Shown piece after piece: positions 44,255-53,115 of a DNA stretch of 64,000 nucleotides. Made by a program: the position numbers and the translations under genes. Source of the stretch: Microcoleus sp. bin48.metabat.b7b8b9.023 (GTDB lineage Bacteria; Cyanobacteriota; Cyanobacteriia; Cyanobacteriales; Microcoleaceae); NCBI RefSeq assembly GCF_013299185.1, contig NZ_JAAFKG010000015.1, forward strand, positions 56,639 through 120,638. Direction: 5' to 3'. The number at the start of each line of letters is the position of its first letter. The stretch's first letter is position 1. Under the pieces are notes generated by a model. It was given only the letters and a program-made list of their open reading frames with translations, was not told the origin of the DNA and searched no databases.

Positions 44255-45658
44255 TCAATTGTTTTTGGGTTTGGTGCGCCACCAAGTGATGCCGGCTGCG
44301 AAAAGGGCGATCGCAAAACTCAAAGCAAAGGAAAATACAAAGGGATGCCACTGCATTAACACTGGGATTTGATGGTTTTGGACTGTCTGGAATACTTTGT
44401 CTGTGCCGCTGGATGCTGCGATACCACCGGCTGCTAAACCGACACCGATCGCCTGTACTGTGCTCTCTAGGCGATCGTCCCGATATTTCTCTTTGTCCTC
44501 GCTTTTGCGGAGTTCGATTTGGTTGGTGCGATCGCATCTGGCTTGTTCTATTTCTACTATGCCGCGGATTGAGGCGATCGCCTGGTCGATTAAGTTTGTG
44601 CCGTGGCGGAAATATCCTAAGTCGCCTGCTATTTGCGATCGCACGTAAGGAGCCGTTTTTCTACTGAAGTTATTTAATATTGATAGTTCTTCCTTATCGA
44701 TTCCTAGTATATCACAAATTTTCGACAAAATGTCAGTGTAATTGTTAAGATTTAGGGCAATTGTATTGTCATAATCTTCGAGTTTCCGCAGCAGGTGAGT
44801 ATAAGTTACAGCTTTGCTGAAGAGTTGCTTTAGCTGTTCCTGAAATTCCTGCAATTGGACGGCAGTTAAGACGGTTCCTCTGGAAAATTGAGCTTGCAAT
44901 ATCTCCATATTTTTCTCAATAATGCGGTATTCGCGATCGAGTTCGTCGTAAATCAGGCGGCTGTCTTGAAAAGCTTTGATAATTTTGTGGCGGTGAAATA
45001 GCAGGTTGAGTATTTCTGCTTGGCAAGTGTTAAAATCCTTGTCAGTTTGTTTGTCAGCCAGCAGCCAGACAAGCAGGTGGGGGTAATTGGCAATATCGCT
45101 AATTGAACCGTATTCAAAAATCGGACTACCGAACAGTTTACTCGATCGATCGAATACAGGTGGCGAGTCGCCTTGGAATAAAGCATTGCGACATTTATCG
45201 GCGAGGGGTTTGAGGGAATCTAAGTTATCTGGTGAGTTTGCGGGAAGCCACGCGGTAATTAGGAGAGTTTGACCTAAAAAGTTGTCATCGCCGTTGATGA
45301 GTAAGACTTGATTTGGGTTGAATTGCTGGATGCGATCGACATCTACATTATCAGCCGTGCCATCTTCCGGGCAACCTATATTTAAGCATAAAGCATAGCT
45401 GTCTTGAATTTCCAGCGGTTGGGCAAAACCTTCTATGGGTGGATTGCTGTTGAATTCCAGTAAGACATTTGGTAACAAATCCTCGCGGTAGCTGGGAGAA
45501 TTTGGCGGGAAAACTAGATTGGGTGTCACCGTTTCGTTGGTGAAGCTGGCGAGGATTTTGTCGCAGTGTTTCCACAGAGGATTATTGCTGCCCTTACTGT
45601 CATTTTGCAGTTGGAAAGCGTATAAATAAACATTGGGTGCAGAAATGCGATCGCTCAT
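44255..45658 (-). CDS. Two-TM protein, likely CHAT-linked conflict-system component
   Basis: A 467-residue protein. The N-terminal 200 residues form an alpha/beta domain (V-Y-L-Y-A-F-Q-L-Q-N at the start), then comes a coiled-coil/helical middle (about 210-370). The C-terminus carries two TM helices: V-Q-A-I-G-V-G-L-A-A-G-G-I-A-A (about 403-420) and V-F-S-F-A-L-S-F-A-I-A-L-F-A-A-G (about 438-456). The arrangement resembles the cyanobacterial TRADD-N-associated two-TM domain; this is from memory. It starts 1 bp after the small gene's stop and is distal to the CHAT gene. It could be a membrane effector. The STRR at 44255 supplies its stop codon. Confidence 0.55.
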   Translation of the reverse strand: MSDRISAPNVYLYAFQLQNDSKGSNNPLWKHCDKILASFTNETVTPNLVFPPNSPSYREDLLPNVLLEFNSNPPIEGFAQPLEIQDSYALCLNIGCPEDGTADNVDVDRIQQFNPNQVLLINGDDNFLGQTLLITAWLPANSPDNLDSLKPLADKCRNALFQGDSPPVFDRSSKLFGSPIFEYGSISDIANYPHLLVWLLADKQTDKDFNTCQAEILNLLFHRHKIIKAFQDSRLIYDELDREYRIIEKNMEILQAQFSRGTVLTAVQLQEFQEQLKQLFSKAVTYTHLLRKLEDYDNTIALNLNNYTDILSKICDILGIDKEELSILNNFSRKTAPYVRSQIAGDLGYFRHGTNLIDQAIASIRGIVEIEQARCDRTNQIELRKSEDKEKYRDDRLESTVQAIGVGLAAGGIAASSGTDKVFQTVQNHQIPVLMQWHPFVFSFALSFAIALFAAGITWWRTKPKNN

Positions 45659-45659
45659 A

Positions 45660-45992
45660 TTATTGGCGTGGTGGCTGTGAGTTGGAAAGGCGTTTTTTGA
45701 GGTTTTCGGGTAACTCTGGATAGCGGTCTAATAGCCTTGGTTCTTGCTCTTCTTTTTTGGTAGGTTGCGGTTCTGGTTTTCTCTCGATTTTATTGATTTC
45801 ATCTGTTATTTTAGGATAGTTTGCACACCAATCGCCAAGGGCGTTAGCTATTTCATTGTTAGATTTATCCGCCATCTGAGATATTGTATTGCTGAGATTT
45901 GCTAAATCGTCAACCGCCCCGGCTTGTTCAAATACTTCGGGTTGAGTTTCAAAGACTGCTAGGAAACCAGAAATAAATTGTTCATCTGTCAT
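45660..45992 (-). CDS. Small acidic helical protein in the CHAT operon
   Basis: A 110-residue protein with no Pfam-like hit from memory. The first 65 residues are helical (F-L-A-V-F-E-T-Q-P-E-V-F-E-Q-A, then D-L-A-N-L-S-N-T-I-S) and the remainder is Pro/Glu/Lys-rich, ending L-P-E-N-L-K-K-R-L. It lies between the CHAT protease gene and the two-TM gene with a 1-bp gap to the latter. A scaffold or adaptor role is inferred from position only. Confidence 0.5.
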   Translation of the reverse strand: MTDEQFISGFLAVFETQPEVFEQAGAVDDLANLSNTISQMADKSNNEIANALGDWCANYPKITDEINKIERKPEPQPTKKEEQEPRLLDRYPELPENLKKRLSNSQPPRQ

Positions 45993-46017
45993 TGCTAATT
46001 TCTCCGTTGATTATACT

Positions 46018-46193
46018 AAGGTCAAAGAAACCGGGTTTCTATCATAAATCTCAATTGGAACAGAAAATCTCGGAAGAAACCCGGTTTCTGATACTAACAC
46101 TTATTAAGGTCAAAGAAACCGGGTTTCTATCATAAATCTCAATTGGAACAGAAAATCTCGGAAGAAACCCGGTTTCTGATACCAACGCTTATT
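46018..46193. repeat. Two 88-bp tandem units of the GAAACCGGGTTTC family
   Basis: Two near-identical 88-bp direct repeats, each containing GAAACCGGGTTTCTATCATA and its inverted counterpart GGAAGAAACCCGGTTTCTGA. The second unit includes the CHAT stop codon at 46189-46191. Confidence 0.9.
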
Positions 46194-48915
46194 GTCCAAC
46201 TGCACAGAAAGCCGCCCAGTATACGGGAGACTGATAAGGTTGATAATCCTGTTTGTAACCGCGACTGTATCTGTCTTGAATTTTCTGTTTATGTTCGCGA
46301 CTCAGCAACTGCGACGCTTCCACCCATTCTAGCAAACCTTTGACAGTCACACTCCGCAGCCACAACTGAGACTCCCGCAAAGCAATCGCTACGGGTGGGC
46401 GAGTTTCAGACAGCAAAAGTTCGTAAAACTTAATCATCAAAATCGCCGTAGATACATCATTGACAGCCCACAAAGTGCTAATTATATTCGTCGCCCCGGC
46501 ATATAAAAAACCGCTAGGCAATCCAATATATTCATCTGTGGTATTCTGGATATCAGTTAACCCAGTTTCGCAGGCGGAAAGCGTAACTAAACGGCACTTA
46601 CTCAGCGGCAAATCAAAGATTTCTTCCAGCGTCAGGCATTTTTCAATGTCCAGCAATTCGTCTTGGGGAGAACGAATATAACTTTTGTTCTCCGAGTCAA
46701 CATTATCGGTGGAAATTTTCGCCCCAGCTAAGATTAAGGCTGATTTCCGGGGATCGAGAAAGTCGAAAAATCCGTGACAGGAAAAGTGGGCGATGTCGGC
46801 ATTATGCAATGCTTCAAGCTGTTGCTGCAATCCTGTCTTGCTTGCCTTTTCCCGAATCAAAACTTCGGCAGGATTAAAGGATTTGGCAATTGCTTCAACT
46901 TCGATATCGGTGAAGTCTAAATCTTCTGTCGGGTTTTGAATGGCAAACAATCTTGTGGGTGATGACTCTTCCCCAGTCGAATTTACCCGCTGAGATAATT
47001 GTAATAGCTGACAACTGGGAGTATATCTCACACCGCCTGGGAAAAGTTCGAGGAGACTTCCAGTTTCTTCTACATTCTGCCTTAGCCTTCGGCTGGTTAA
47101 TGCGTGAAGTGGCAACAAGTGCAAATATCGGAAGGGAACTAATATCAATCGCTGGCATTTTTTCGGGAGGTGAGAAATTATTTTATCGATGTGCAAGATT
47201 TTAGCTAATTTTTCCAGGCGGGTTTCTAGCTGATTTCTCCAATTTTCAGGTTGATTGATGTAGTCGTCGATATACTCCTGCTGAAACTTCTCTAAGGCTT
47301 GCAAGTCTTCAAGTGAAGATTCCCAGACATCGGGTTGGGTGGAGTCGCGGGTAACAATAAAAACTTTAAAGCCGTTCAAAGTAATGTACCATTCCAAAAT
47401 TGCCTGATCTTCACCTAATAGACTGCGAATTTCCTGAAAACTAATCCGCTGCACATTTTCCGGGAGGCTACGGGCCTTGTGAAACAATTCTACTAGGTTC
47501 CTGGTTTTGCTGCGTTCGACGTATTCTAGCGCGGCAGTGGAGTTTTTCCTGTCTAGGCAAACTTCTACCATTGACTGATAAAGGTCATTCCATTCTTCAG
47601 CTAGTTTCTGCCTGTCTGTTTCGTCACCGATAAGGATTTCACCGCGCATTAATTCGACTATCTCAATGACGGAGGCAAAGGTATTGTAAGCTTCTGGGAG
47701 TTGGGATTTTCTCTGGTAGGCAAGTCCTAGATTAAATAAGGTTTTAGCATGATCGATGGGAAATGCGTCGCGGTTTCTAATCAACAAAGCTCCTTGATAA
47801 AACTCGATCGTCCTTTCGAGATTATCTACTTTTTTGCCCTTGACTCTGTAGCTGTAGGCAAGCCCCAAATTATTTTGAGTTATTGCCCATTGTTCAGGAA
47901 ATGCGTCGCGGGTATAAACGAACAAAGCTGCTTCATAAAACTCGATCGTCCTTTCGAGATTATCTGCCTTTTTGCCCTTGATTCTGTAGCTGTAGGCAAG
48001 CCCCAAATTATTTTGAGTTATTGCCCATTGTTCAGGAAATGTGTCGCGGGTATAAACGAACAAAGCTGCTTCATAAAATGCGATCGATCTTTCTAGATTA
48101 TCCGTCTTTTCGCCCCTGATTCTATCGCGGTAGGCATTCGCCAAATTATGGTTAGTCCCTGCCCAATCTTGAGGAAATACGTCGTGGGTACGAACGGATA
48201 AAGCTGCTTGATAAAACTCGATCGCCCTTTCTAGATTATCCGCCTTTTTTGCCCTGATTCTGTTGCGGTAAGCTTCCCCCAAATTATTTTGAGTTATTGC
48301 CCATTCTTCAGGAAATGCGTCGCGGGTGTAAACAGACAAAGCTGCTTGATAAAATTCGATTGACCTTTCTAGATTATCCGCCTTTTCTCCCCTGATTCTG
48401 TAGCTGTAGGCAGCCCCCAAACCATTTTTATTGGTTGCCCATTCTTGAGGAAATACCTTGCAGGTGAAAGTGAGAACGGACAATGCTGCTTGATAAAATT
48501 CGATTGACCTTTCTAGATTATCCGCCTTTTCTCCCCTGATTCTCTCGAAATATTTAATTCCCAGACACTGTTGATTTGTTACCCAATCTTCTGAGTAACC
48601 TTCGCGGGTAAAAACAGTTAATCCTATATCCAGACAAGCAATAGCAATTTCTAAGTTACTTGCCCTACTCCCTTGTTGAAGACTTGAGAATGTAATATTC
48701 AAATTGTATAAAATATTAGCAAGATTGTATTTTCGCTTTGCATCTAACTTTGACATAGTTTGATTTGCCCACTCTCGCAAATATTGAGCAAAACCATCAT
48801 CTATTAATTCTAGGTTAGCTTGCAGGATCTCAATTTCTTCCTCACTGGGACAGGCGAGGAGAGATTCAATCAGATTTTGATAGGCTTCGCGGCGCGGTTC
48901 GTTCATTGCTGACAA
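46189..48915 (-). CDS. TPR-CHAT caspase-like protease
   Basis: A 908-residue protein. Residues about 85-400 are tetratricopeptide repeats of about 43 residues, each containing A-D-N-L-E-R-(S/A/T)-I-E-F-Y-Q-A-A-L-(S/F)-V and W-A-I-T-Q-N-N-L-G. The C-terminal half (about 580-905) is a CHAT domain: the catalytic His is in D-I-A-H-F-S-C-H-G and the Cys in T-L-S-A-C-E-T-G. CHAT domains cleave proteins in bacterial and eukaryotic regulated cell-death or conflict systems. It heads an operon with the small protein and the two-TM protein. No other nuclease or STAND ATPase is adjacent. Confidence 0.92.
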   Translation of the reverse strand: MSAMNEPRREAYQNLIESLLACPSEEEIEILQANLELIDDGFAQYLREWANQTMSKLDAKRKYNLANILYNLNITFSSLQQGSRASNLEIAIACLDIGLTVFTREGYSEDWVTNQQCLGIKYFERIRGEKADNLERSIEFYQAALSVLTFTCKVFPQEWATNKNGLGAAYSYRIRGEKADNLERSIEFYQAALSVYTRDAFPEEWAITQNNLGEAYRNRIRAKKADNLERAIEFYQAALSVRTHDVFPQDWAGTNHNLANAYRDRIRGEKTDNLERSIAFYEAALFVYTRDTFPEQWAITQNNLGLAYSYRIKGKKADNLERTIEFYEAALFVYTRDAFPEQWAITQNNLGLAYSYRVKGKKVDNLERTIEFYQGALLIRNRDAFPIDHAKTLFNLGLAYQRKSQLPEAYNTFASVIEIVELMRGEILIGDETDRQKLAEEWNDLYQSMVEVCLDRKNSTAALEYVERSKTRNLVELFHKARSLPENVQRISFQEIRSLLGEDQAILEWYITLNGFKVFIVTRDSTQPDVWESSLEDLQALEKFQQEYIDDYINQPENWRNQLETRLEKLAKILHIDKIISHLPKKCQRLILVPFRYLHLLPLHALTSRRLRQNVEETGSLLELFPGGVRYTPSCQLLQLSQRVNSTGEESSPTRLFAIQNPTEDLDFTDIEVEAIAKSFNPAEVLIREKASKTGLQQQLEALHNADIAHFSCHGFFDFLDPRKSALILAGAKISTDNVDSENKSYIRSPQDELLDIEKCLTLEEIFDLPLSKCRLVTLSACETGLTDIQNTTDEYIGLPSGFLYAGATNIISTLWAVNDVSTAILMIKFYELLLSETRPPVAIALRESQLWLRSVTVKGLLEWVEASQLLSREHKQKIQDRYSRGYKQDYQPYQSPVYWAAFCAVGQ

Positions 48916-49151
48916 CCCATGTTTTTAGTATTTTACATTCTTTGCCAGTGGAAAACAAGGGGGAAACCCGACTTGCTGAATCGTCTGGAGTCGTTGGAGT
49001 GTGCGTCATAAGCTGCTACGCCACTATGTCGTATAATATAGATACAAGATAAGTAAGCGATCGCAATAATGAATCTATTCGGAATGGGCCCGGTCTCATT
49101 CAAAAAAATCTCGATGATTTGCGATGGGGCAAAAAACAAGAGGAAACTAAA

Positions 49152-49403
49152 ATGATTTCACAAACTTTAGTAGAAATTGAACGTTCTATTAGTTCCCTGT
49201 CGATAGAAGAACAACTTTGGCTGCTGGAACGTATCGCTTGCCGAGTGCGGGAGAAAACTTACATAGCTAATAAACTCGCTAATGCTAAATACCTGGAAGT
49301 AGAGATAGCAGAGATGGCTAACGATCCAGATATTCAAGTTGAGATTGCTGCGATCGATCAGGAGTTTATTGTGGCAGAAATGGATGGTTTAGAAGGACTA
49401 TGA
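49152..49403 (+). CDS. Putative antitoxin of a MazF/PemK-type pair
   Basis: 83 residues from ATG 49152 (M-I-S-Q-T-L-V-E-I-E-R-S-I), behind AGAGGAAAC. It is mostly helical and acidic at the C-terminus (E-I-A-A-I-D-Q-E-F), typical of MazE-like or unknown antitoxins, without a clear N-terminal DNA-binding motif. Its stop overlaps the toxin ATG by 4 bp (ATGA). Confidence 0.7.
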   Translation: MISQTLVEIERSISSLSIEEQLWLLERIACRVREKTYIANKLANAKYLEVEIAEMANDPDIQVEIAAIDQEFIVAEMDGLEGL

Positions 49404-49747
49404 GCATTCAGCGAGGAAAAATTTATTTTGTCAATCTTAACCCAGTTCATGGAAGAGAACAAGCTGGAATGCGACCTGTTTTGGTGCTTTCCATTGATAC
49501 TATTAACCAGTCACCCTTAGTTGTTACTGTCATTGTCGGCACTAAAGGAACTAATATTCACCGCGAATATAGAACAAATGTGCGTGTTTCTGCGTCTGAA
49601 AGTGGTTTGGAAATAGAAACAGTTTTCCTCTGTTTTCAGATTCGATCTTTGGATAAAGAGCGATTCCCTACGGATTCAGCAGGGGAACTTTCCGCAGAAA
49701 AAATGTTAGAAGTTGAATCGGCGGTTCGTTACTGTTTTGGTTTATAA
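49400..49747 (+). CDS. MazF/PemK-family endoribonuclease toxin
   Basis: A 115-residue protein with the SH3-like MazF fold signatures: R-G-K-I-Y-F-V-N-L-N-P-V-H-G-R-E-Q at the start, G-M-R-P-V-L-V-L-S, and the conserved late region S-A-E-K-M-L-E-V-E. It would cleave mRNA when freed from the antitoxin. The frame is intact. Confidence 0.92.
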   Translation: MSIQRGKIYFVNLNPVHGREQAGMRPVLVLSIDTINQSPLVVTVIVGTKGTNIHREYRTNVRVSASESGLEIETVFLCFQIRSLDKERFPTDSAGELSAEKMLEVESAVRYCFGL

Positions 49748-49863
49748 AGATTTGGAGTGTTTAATTGATATTAGCGATCGCAATTCAGCTAAAATGGTCT
49801 TGAGTTTATCGTTGATTTTCATATTGGCGATCGATGTTATGTATTTAGTATAGATATAATTAC

Positions 49864-49945
49864 ACTCGGCGGTTTAAATCGCACACTCTTCAACCCGCGA
49901 AGGCGGGTTTAGTTTGTGTAGACGCGGTTTAAACCGCCGTCTCAA
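49864..49945. repeat. GGCGGTTTAAATCGC repeat hairpin pair
   Basis: An inverted pair (GGCGGTTTAAATCGC / GCGGTTTAAACCGCC) encloses a second hairpin (CCCGCGAAGGCGGG). It lies just downstream of the HlyD gene and belongs to the composite GGCGGTT family. Confidence 0.88.
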
Positions 49946-49961
49946 AATAACAACTGACTGA

Positions 49962-51077
49962 TTACCAATCTGTCAGCAACCTTGCCTTCCGCAACACAAA
50001 TGTCAAGACGGTTTCTTCCCCGGTAATAATATCAGCCCTACCATCCATTCCCGCTTGAATTGAATACTGGCGGGGGACATTTGCCTCGGACTTTCCTGAG
50101 AATTGACGGCTGCCGGATTCGAGTTTTGTTAAATAGGTTTGTTCGGGCTTAATCGAAACTTCGTAATACGATCCACCTAAATTATTAGCGGGATTTTGAG
50201 AGGCGATCGCATCTGGGGCGATCGCGCTGACTGTTCCTTTTAGTGTCCCGTAATCTGGGAAGGGTAACGCGGAAATCCTCATCTGCACGGGTTGGCCGAT
50301 TTGGATGCGGGCGATGTCTTGGGATGTCACTTTGGCTTTGACTACCAGGGGTACGTCGCTGGGGACGATTTGGGCGATCGCACTTCCGGCTTGTATTGTT
50401 TGACCGGTACTTTGTACTTCCAATCTCAGAATTGTACCATCAGCCGGCGCGCGGATGACGCTATTTTCGAGTTGTGACTGAATTTGATTGAGCTCTTTTT
50501 TAGCTTGAATTAATTGTTGTTGAATGGACGATCGCTTGACAAGCAAAACTCGCCGACTTCTGCCCAGCCTCTCGGCGACATCCGGCTGCGATGTGGCGAT
50601 TTTGACAAGAGCAGACTCGACTACTTCTTGGGCGGCGGAATTTTGATTTTGGATGGTTTGAAATTGGCCGCTGGCTAAAATTTGATTTTCCAAGTCCCGC
50701 AGTTGCTGGTTGATTTGCTGTGCTGCTGTTTGAGACTGATTGACTGTGTCTTGGAACTGCTTTTTTTGAGTTCCCAAACGCGAGGCGTTGACAACTGCGA
50801 TCGCATCTCCGGCTTTTACTGTCTGATTTTCGCTGACAGCAATGCTTTCGATGGTTCCTTCGGTTGCTGCTTGCACGACGCGCACCTCTCCGGCGGGACG
50901 GACGATCGCGTCTGCTTTGACTGTAGCACTGTATTTGGTGACGCTTGCAAGGGCGATCGCCCCGCCAAAGGTTGCCACCATCAAAATTCCCCCCAAAGTC
51001 GTCCAGCGGCTGACAGGGGGCAAAAACTGGTCGTTATCAAAGGTTTCTGCGGGCATGGGTTCGGTAGTGCGAGGCAT
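49962..51077 (-). CDS. HlyD/membrane-fusion adaptor for peptide export
   Basis: 371 residues from ATG 51077 (M-P-R-T-T-E-P-M-P-A-E-T-F); a further 43 in-frame residues upstream look like non-coding sequence. It has one TM helix near the N-terminus (about 25-45), the biotinyl-lipoyl-like hairpin V-R-V-V-Q-A-A-T-E-G-T-I-E-S-I-A-V and a coiled-coil hairpin (about 90-200). It is the membrane-fusion partner type used with C39 or HlyB exporters. It is divergent from and 0.5 kb upstream of the double-glycine peptides. Confidence 0.9.
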   Translation of the reverse strand: MPRTTEPMPAETFDNDQFLPPVSRWTTLGGILMVATFGGAIALASVTKYSATVKADAIVRPAGEVRVVQAATEGTIESIAVSENQTVKAGDAIAVVNASRLGTQKKQFQDTVNQSQTAAQQINQQLRDLENQILASGQFQTIQNQNSAAQEVVESALVKIATSQPDVAERLGRSRRVLLVKRSSIQQQLIQAKKELNQIQSQLENSVIRAPADGTILRLEVQSTGQTIQAGSAIAQIVPSDVPLVVKAKVTSQDIARIQIGQPVQMRISALPFPDYGTLKGTVSAIAPDAIASQNPANNLGGSYYEVSIKPEQTYLTKLESGSRQFSGKSEANVPRQYSIQAGMDGRADIITGEETVLTFVLRKARLLTDW

Positions 51078-51567
51078 GGCGGCTATTGGGGGTGAGAGGA
51101 ATCGTTGTGAATTTTGAGTTTTGAGTTGGGCCCAGGAGGAGGCTTTTGAGTTTGGCTGTTGAGTTTGGCTGTTAAGTTTTAATACCAGTTCAAATAAAGA
51201 ATGCAACTCTCAGCAAACTCCAAACCCTGATTAAATCAGTCATTTCCTAACTTCAAATCTCAAATCTCAAATGGTATGACTTGGAACAGAGAGAGCGATC
51301 GCTTATTTCTTTGGTCACATTTATTTTTGAGCTTTCCGGACACCAAGCATAAGTTTAGAAGTCTAAATCAAAATTCACAGGGTTAAGGTCAAAATCCGCA
51401 CAGCTTTGCCTTCGCCACCCGGAAATTTCCTCAAACACCAAGAATGGTGCAGCCAGCGGGCAACTGTCGTGAAAATAGAGCGTTTCAGCAATGATTTTTG
51501 GCGCTGTTACCCGGTTTTTCTGGGATGTGTACGTAAGTCACTATATATGTCTTAATAGGAGTTCCTT
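51078..51567. other. Divergent regulatory space ahead of the peptide locus
   Basis: A 490-bp spacer between divergently transcribed HlyD and peptide genes. AATAGGAG at about 51555-51562 is a good ribosome site for the first peptide. AT-rich runs near 51530-51550 (ACTATATATGTCTTAATAG) could hold the promoter. No known operator was recognised. Confidence 0.5.
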
Positions 51568-51795
51568 ATGCCGGACAATCAACAAAATTCATTGTTTACC
51601 GAATTAACCGATCGAGAATCTGGAACTGTCAGCGGTGGCAGCACTACCAGCGGTTTCAGCAGTTATAACAGTAACAGCGATACCAAGAACAGCAGCAGCA
51701 ATGGCGTCAATACGCTGTTTTTCGTGCCACAGCCGAGCCAGCTTTTTCTGTACGATCCGATTCGCAATCGCCCTTACAAAACCCTTGTGGTCTAG
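51568..51795 (+). CDS. Double-glycine leader peptide, divergent core (P0)
   Basis: 75 residues. The leader (M-P-D-N-Q-Q-N-S-L-F-T-E-L-T-D-R-E-S-G-T-V-S, then G-G at 23-24) is of the same type as in the next three genes. The core (51 residues) is Ser/Asn/Thr-rich, then F-F-V-P-Q-P, and ends P-Y-K-T-L-V-V, without Cys. Its 3' end is DNA homologous to the non-coding 3' flank of the later cassettes, so this core has been recombined or has lost the common core. It is presumably exported by the C39 transporter. Confidence 0.8.
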   Translation: MPDNQQNSLFTELTDRESGTVSGGSTTSGFSSYNSNSDTKNSSSNGVNTLFFVPQPSQLFLYDPIRNRPYKTLVV

Positions 51796-51967
51796 ATAGC
51801 TGAGTAAAGTAGTGCGATCGGATAAATCTTAAAATTTTCTCAGTAATATTCCGGGCGATCGCAGAGGCATGGAGAAGTATTAGTTAGTAATCATACGAGG
51901 CTATAGAAATTATATAAAGTTTCTAGTTTTCGTTCAATATTATCAACTTAAATGGAGTCAAATTATC

Positions 51968-52177
51968 ATGCAAGAAACAAAGCAAAATTCACTGTTTGCT
52001 GAACTCTCCCCTGAAGAATCAGCTAGCGTTAACGGCGGTTGCTACTCTTATTCCGAGCGTCGCTACAATTACGATCGATACGATCGATACGACTGCGATC
52101 GCCCTCGCCGGCGCCGTCACGTCGTGTACCGCCGGAATTGCGACGGTTCCTTCAGAGCAGTTTCCCGCTACTGGTAA
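51968..52177 (+). CDS. Double-glycine leader peptide P1 with Tyr/Arg-rich Cys core
   Basis: 69 residues: a 24-residue leader ending V-N-G-G and a 45-residue core. The core has Cys25, Cys43 and Cys58, many Tyr and Arg, and the motif V-V-Y-R-R-N-C-D-G-S-F-R-A-V-S-R-Y-W at its end. Cys43 and Cys58 have 14 residues between them and may form one disulfide. The upstream block (about 51897-51967) is shared with P2 and P3. Likely cleaved after GG by the C39 domain of the exporter. Confidence 0.85.
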   Translation: MQETKQNSLFAELSPEESASVNGGCYSYSERRYNYDRYDRYDCDRPRRRRHVVYRRNCDGSFRAVSRYW

Positions 52178-52330
52178 AGTTTAGTGCCGTGAATGCCACG
52201 ATCGCCCTTATTACAAAACCTCAATAGTCTAGATAGGTGAGTCAGGTAGTGCGATCGGGTGAATTTTCAAAACTTCTCAGTGGTATTCCTGACTTTGCAC
52301 AGGGATTGAGAAGTATTAGTCAGTAATTAC

Positions 52331-52468
52331 CAGAAAGACTTGGTTGAAAGCCCCAAGCCTGCTCGGGAGCAATTAAAATCCGACTATTCATTACTCCAAT
52401 CCTCTTCCTCCTAGGTAGAAGTCGCTCTCAAACTGTCAACTGTCAACTGTCAACTGTCAACTGTTGAA
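52331..52468. repeat. Insertion with heptamer array between cassettes P1 and P2
   Basis: 138 bp found between P1 and P2 but not at the matching junction before P3. It ends with a CAACTGT heptamer array (52434-52462). The flanks (CAGTAATTAC and ACGAGGCTAT) join directly in the P2-P3 junction, so this is an insertion. Confidence 0.75.
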
Positions 52469-52541
52469 ACGAGGCTATCGAAATTATATAAAGTTTCTAG
52501 TTTTCGTTCAATATCATCAACTTAAATGGAGTCAAATCATC

Positions 52542-52733
52542 ATGCAAGAAACAAAGGACAACTCATTGTTTGCTGAACTCACCCCTGAAGAATCAGCTAG
52601 CGTCAACGGTGGTTACTACTATTCCGAACGCTACTATGGCGATCGCGACAACTGTCACCGCCGGCGCCGTTGGGTCGTGTACCGCCGCAATTGCGACGGT
52701 TCATACAGAAGAGTCGTTCGCTACGGCTACTGA
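52542..52733 (+). CDS. Double-glycine leader peptide P2 with Tyr/Arg-rich Cys core
   Basis: 63 residues from ATG 52542; an in-frame upstream ATG (52464) is in repeat DNA. A 24-residue leader (ending V-N-G-G) is followed by a 39-residue core: Tyr-rich start, Cys38, H-R-R-R-R-W-V-V-Y-R-R-N, Cys51, and D-G-S-Y-R-R-V-V-R-Y-G-Y. There are 12 residues between the two Cys. Strongly cationic with alternating aromatic and basic residues, so an amphipathic beta-hairpin is plausible (inference). Confidence 0.85.
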   Translation: MQETKDNSLFAELTPEESASVNGGYYYSERYYGDRDNCHRRRRWVVYRRNCDGSYRRVVRYGY

Positions 52734-52788
52734 TAAAGTTTAGTGGTGTGAATGCCGCGATCGCCCTTATTACAAAACCCTAATAGTC

Positions 52789-52930
52789 CAATACGGTTCA
52801 CTTAAGACAGATCCCCCCTAACCCCCCTTAAAAAAGGCGGGGACAAGAATGCTCTCTTTCGTCCCCGCAACGATGCGGGGGATGCGATGGGGATCTCCGG
52901 CCCATAAATAGTGTTAAGTGAACCGTATTG
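52789..52930. mobile_element. 142-bp MITE with 17-bp perfect ends and 10-bp target duplication
   Basis: Ends are CAATACGGTTCACTTAA and its exact complement TTAAGTGAACCGTATTG. The flanks repeat CCTAATAGTC (52779-52788 and 52931-52940). The corresponding cassette after P1 lacks the element and reads as an empty site. The centre is a G/C-run hairpin related to 58350 and 41500. It is non-coding. Confidence 0.88.
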
Positions 52931-53115
52931 CCTAATAGTCTAGATAGGTGAGTTAGGTAGTGCGATCGGGTGAATTTTCAAAACTTCTCAGTGGTATTCC
53001 GGATGAGCGCACAGGCATTGAGAAGTATTAGTCAGTAATTACACGAGGCTATCGAAATTAGATAAAATTTCTAGTTTTCGTTCAATCTCATCAACGTAAA
53101 TGGAGTCAAATCATC

